Source of the DNA: an uncultured Eubacterium sp.
Lineage (GTDB): Bacteria > Bacillota > Clostridia > Lachnospirales > Lachnospiraceae
NCBI GenBank assembly: GCA_934316845.1
Contig: CAKRDZ010000043.1
Location: 1-19,117 of the forward strand
DNA: 19,117 nt
Direction of reading: 5' to 3'
In this document: one piece after another, positions 16,719 through 19,117 of the stretch
Position numbering within the stretch: position 1 is the first letter of the stretch
Layout of the letters: each line of letters opens with the position of its first letter
Made by a program: the position numbers and the translations under genes
The notes under the pieces: generated by a model
Seen by the model: the letters and a program-made list of their open reading frames with translations, nothing else
Databases searched by the model: none
What the model was told of the DNA's origin: nothing

Positions 16719-18236
16719 ATGAAGAAAAGAATAGTTATGGCAGTGATTTTGCTGGCTTTGATCGGAATGATAATGGCAGCGGTAGCGTTTGTTTTGCTGC
16801 ACAAAGATTCGACAAGGGTAGAACAAAATCGTGAAACAATAAGGCAGGAAACAATTGAAAATGAGGGGAGAGCGTACGCAAGCCGGTACAAACTGCAAGT
16901 TTCGCTCGATACAAAAAAGAAAGTTCTTTCCGGAACGGTCTGCGCGACGATTAAGAACGCAACGGACGAGGATTTGAATCGTATTTGTGTGCGGAACTGG
17001 GCAGCAGCCATTTTAAAAGGAACAACGTTTAACACGGAGATTCTTTCGGCAAAAATAGGAGAAAAGAATTTGCAGATTGCGAAAAAAGAAGATGCCTCGG
17101 TTCTCTATTTATCCGATGCAAACCGGCTTCTTGTGCCGGCTCGCAGCTTTGTCGATGTGGTATTTTCTTTTCGGACAGAGATTCCAAAACAGAAAAAACG
17201 TTTTGGTTATGTTCGCTTTGATGGGCACGAAATGTATCAGCTTTCGTTTTGCTTTCCAAGTATATCTCTGTATCAAAAGGGAAATTGGAACGAAAATCCG
17301 TATTTAGGTGATAACGACGAAACGTATGTCAATGAGGCAGCCGATTACGACGTTACATTTTTGCATCCGAAGAAATATATTGTTGCAGCGACCGGCACGG
17401 AGTGTCCGGCGCAAGAGGGAACGAGGATTACCGGCAAAAAGTTACGGGAATTTGCAGCGGTTGTGTCGGATGATTTCAGCCGCCTGGATGCCCGCGAGGG
17501 GAAGACGGCCATTTCCATCCTGGCTCCCAATTATAAGAAAAATCAGGGCTATTATAAATATTCACTCCGGCTTGCCAAAGAAGCAGTTCGCGTATTTTCG
17601 GAAAAGATAGGGGAGTATCCGTTTGCGGAGTTGAAGATTGTGCATTGCTTCTTTGATGGTGCGATGGAATATCCGGGACTTTGTATGATCGGCATGCCCG
17701 ATGTAAAACAATTCCGCAGTATTGAGAAGGATTCTTATGGGGCGCTGGAATCGCATGTTCCGCATGAAATTGCGCATCAGTGGTTTTATGCGGCAGTCGG
17801 AAATGACTCGTATAAAGAGCCGTGGCTGGACGAGGGATTTAGTGAGTTCTGTGAGGATATATTATTTCCATATTTTGCCAATAAAAAACTTCAGAAGAAA
17901 TTATGGGGGGACAAGTATGCTTCCCGCAAAGACATGGATACGTGGTTTCAGAAAATCGTTATTCCCCAGACAACGAGGTCAAAGGTCATCAACGGGAAGG
18001 TGAGTGATTACCAGGAATCGTCGGAGGAATATTCGACTTGTGTCTATGAGGGCGGCAAATTATTTTTGTATGAGTTGTGGAAAACGATGGGCGGTAAAAC
18101 ATTTTTTGAAATGCTGCAAAAATATTATCAGACGTATCAGTTCCGGATTGTGACGACAGAGGATTTTTTAAGCATGGTTCGGGCATATGGAAAGGATGAG
18201 AAAGTGGAGCAGATTATTGAGCGGTATGTGGAGTGA
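16719..18236 (+). CDS. Membrane-anchored M1-family zinc metallopeptidase
   Basis: The 505-residue product is a gluzincin of the M1 (aminopeptidase N-like) family. The zinc site is HEIAH (349-353) with the third ligand E372 in WLDEGFSE, giving HExxH-18-E. The substrate-binding GAMEN-like motif appears as GAMEYP (314-319). Residues about 5-27 form an uncleaved N-terminal membrane helix, so the enzyme should face outward. A beta-rich N-terminal domain (about 50-250) precedes the catalytic domain. The usual long C-terminal HEAT-like domain of M1 enzymes is absent; the protein stops about 130 residues after the zinc site. It starts 15 bases after the DUF4179 gene and is probably in the same operon. 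It may trim peptides at the envelope under sigma control, or take part in signalling; both are inference. Confidence 0.9.
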   Translation: MKKRIVMAVILLALIGMIMAAVAFVLLHKDSTRVEQNRETIRQETIENEGRAYASRYKLQVSLDTKKKVLSGTVCATIKNATDEDLNRICVRNWAAAILKGTTFNTEILSAKIGEKNLQIAKKEDASVLYLSDANRLLVPARSFVDVVFSFRTEIPKQKKRFGYVRFDGHEMYQLSFCFPSISLYQKGNWNENPYLGDNDETYVNEAADYDVTFLHPKKYIVAATGTECPAQEGTRITGKKLREFAAVVSDDFSRLDAREGKTAISILAPNYKKNQGYYKYSLRLAKEAVRVFSEKIGEYPFAELKIVHCFFDGAMEYPGLCMIGMPDVKQFRSIEKDSYGALESHVPHEIAHQWFYAAVGNDSYKEPWLDEGFSEFCEDILFPYFANKKLQKKLWGDKYASRKDMDTWFQKIVIPQTTRSKVINGKVSDYQESSEEYSTCVYEGGKLFLYELWKTMGGKTFFEMLQKYYQTYQFRIVTTEDFLSMVRAYGKDEKVEQIIERYVE

Positions 18237-18595
18237 TCGTCACACAAAACCGGAAATCAATCTTAAGGACGACACTATCCAGAGTCAGGGTGATTAACAT
18301 GCAAAAGCTTATGCTTTGATTGAGAAACTGCAAAGAACTCAGCAGCAATGTCACTTAGTTAAGCTTATCAAAAATTAATGGATTTGTGTGTAGCTATCGT
18401 GAAAAGGATGTGATAAAACAGAAAAACAGAAACAGACTTCGTTCAAAAACAGAACAAATAATTATCGGGCATGACTTTAAGACACTTGAGTTTCCGCAAA
18501 ATGCATTGAAAAACAAACAGTAATAGAAAAAAATAGAAAATTAATAGAAAATATAAATCAAAACAAATATTTTATAAAAATGTGTACAACAAGGA
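18237..18595. other. Intergenic debris, no intact gene
   Basis: No full ORF with a ribosome site is seen in this stretch. Two plus-strand frames read like decayed coding sequence. One runs from 18226 over the M1 stop codon to TAA at 18295 and continues after that stop to about 18378 (HAKAYALIEKLQRTQQQ). The other runs from about 18357 to a TAA near 18522 (ending EFPQNALKNKQ). Neither is recognised. The AT-rich stretch 18520-18590 appears featureless. The block is consistent with insertion and deletion around the neighbouring insertion-sequence remnant. Confidence 0.5.
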
Positions 18596-18613
18596 GTCCC
18601 ATGATTATGGGAC
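18596..18613. other. Perfect hairpin beside the transposase remnant
   Basis: GTCCCAT (18596-18602) pairs exactly with ATGGGAC (18607-18613) around GATT. It lies 24 bases beyond the transposase stop codon on the minus-strand downstream side and has no T tract. It may be part of the insertion sequence's end structure. Confidence 0.5.
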
Positions 18614-18637
18614 AGATAACATATTGTTTGAAAATGG

Positions 18638-18940
18638 TCATTCCCGAAAGACAAAACGCAGTTGTCGGTAGCGGGGACGTTTCATTTTGAACCATCCCCG
18701 AATGCTTTCTTTTGCGAAAGAAAGAATGGCAGCTTTTAATTTATTTGTTTCCGATTTCATTGAAATCAGCGCAAGAAATGCCATCGCTGTAGTAATGTAG
18801 AAATTTAATGCGTTAATTGAAGCCAGCTTTCGTACCCGAAAGTTTTCAAACTGGAATTTCTGTTTTTTGCAGCGGAAATATTCCTCAATGCGCCAGCGGG
18901 AAAAATACATTTTTTTTAGTAAGAATTTTGTTTGGTAGCT
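18638..18940 (-). pseudogene. IS4-family transposase, C-terminal fragment
   Basis: The minus-strand reading contains YFSRWRIEEYFRCKK, a perfect Y-x2-R-x3-E-x6-K signature of IS4-family DDE transposases; its Glu is the last catalytic acid. About 90 residues after the internal Met at 18910 are open, and the same frame stays open upstream to 18940, with family-like SYQTKFLLKK before the Met, until a stop at 18941-18943. The N-terminal two-thirds with the two catalytic Asp residues are missing, so the element cannot move by itself. It ends KRPRYRQLRFVFRE-stop. Confidence 0.8.
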
Positions 18941-19003
18941 TTATTTTACACTAAAAACGGAGAAGATTCCTTATTTTTTTGCGATTTTTTTAAATCTGTG
19001 GAT

Positions 19004-19049
19004 AAGTTAAGTGAGCTTGCGGGAAGAAATGCGGAAACTCAGCTAACTT
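19004..19049 (-). terminator. Imperfect inverted repeat at the right edge
   Basis: AAGTTA..TGAG (19004-19015) is complementary to CTCA..TAACTT (19039-19049) with mismatches between the blocks. On the minus strand it lies at the end of the partial reading frame that enters from the window edge, so it could be that gene's terminator, though no good T run follows. Confidence 0.25.
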
Positions 19050-19117
19050 GAAATTTTAAATTCCAGTGCAGAAGTAAATTCTACCACACCTTTAAATTTA
19101 TCGATTTTATGCGATTT
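19043..19117 (-). CDS. Possible last codons of a minus-strand gene (partial)
   Basis: The minus strand is open from the window edge for 24 codons to TAG at 19043-19045, reading ...KIDKFKGVVEFTSALEFK and four more residues. The composition is protein-like, but the piece is too short to identify. It might be chance. Confidence 0.25.
   Translation of the reverse strand, partial: KSHKIDKFKGVVEFTSALEFKISS

Noticed and set aside
18269..18297. Possible third copy of the left-border repeat (ACGACACT...CAGAGTC...TAA)
   Set aside because: Only an 8-base block and scattered bases match, with a shift between them; this is not clearly better than chance in one comparison.

Overview
The window looks like a piece of an AT-rich Gram-positive chromosome, most probably a gut Clostridia member of the Lachnospiraceae type. 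The reasons are strong AGGAGG-type ribosome sites, a large secreted protein with a Lachnospiraceae-style basic fibronectin-like C-terminus, and an ECF sigma factor paired with a DUF4179-type partner. No tools were run; family names come from reading motifs.

Left part (1-3870): an accessory region. It holds a DUF4143-type AAA ATPase split by a one-base frameshift in an A6 run (309-1599), an unknown single-pass membrane protein with a coiled coil (1759-2421), and a broken Abi_2 (AbiD/AbiF) HEPN-RNase gene (2824-3757). The Abi gene is preceded by a non-coding stretch with several compact hairpins, a candidate abiF-like antitoxin or regulatory RNA. The ATPase and Abi loci share a 25-bp sequence on their left and a two-block sequence on their right, as if each were a cassette between the same borders.

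Middle (3995-7849): a 1284-residue secreted surface protein with signal peptide, Cys/His-rich segment, Ig/YDG-like domains, three tandem ~80-residue repeats, a Thr/Pro/Ser linker and a basic FN3-like end. A clean terminator follows it.

Defence-like operon (8115-14457): three tightly coupled genes encoding a DUF6361-type protein, a protein with two phospholipase-D-type (HxK...N) half-sites, and a SNF2/RapA-like helicase of 1096 residues. I cannot match this trio to a named antiphage system and consider it the best candidate for an undescribed system. A possible 32-codon ORF with its own ribosome site precedes it. A RelB/DinJ-type antitoxin follows with its own promoter but no RelE-type toxin; a 30-codon ORF overlaps its stop.

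Right part (15143-18236): an apparent operon of ECF sigma factor, DUF4179-type membrane protein (probable anti-sigma factor) and membrane-anchored M1 zinc metallopeptidase. The window ends with gene debris, a truncated IS4-family transposase on the minus strand, and perhaps the last codons of another minus-strand gene at the edge.

The common theme is genome defence and its decay: two damaged defence-type or mobile loci, one intact three-gene candidate defence operon, an orphan antitoxin and an insertion-sequence remnant.
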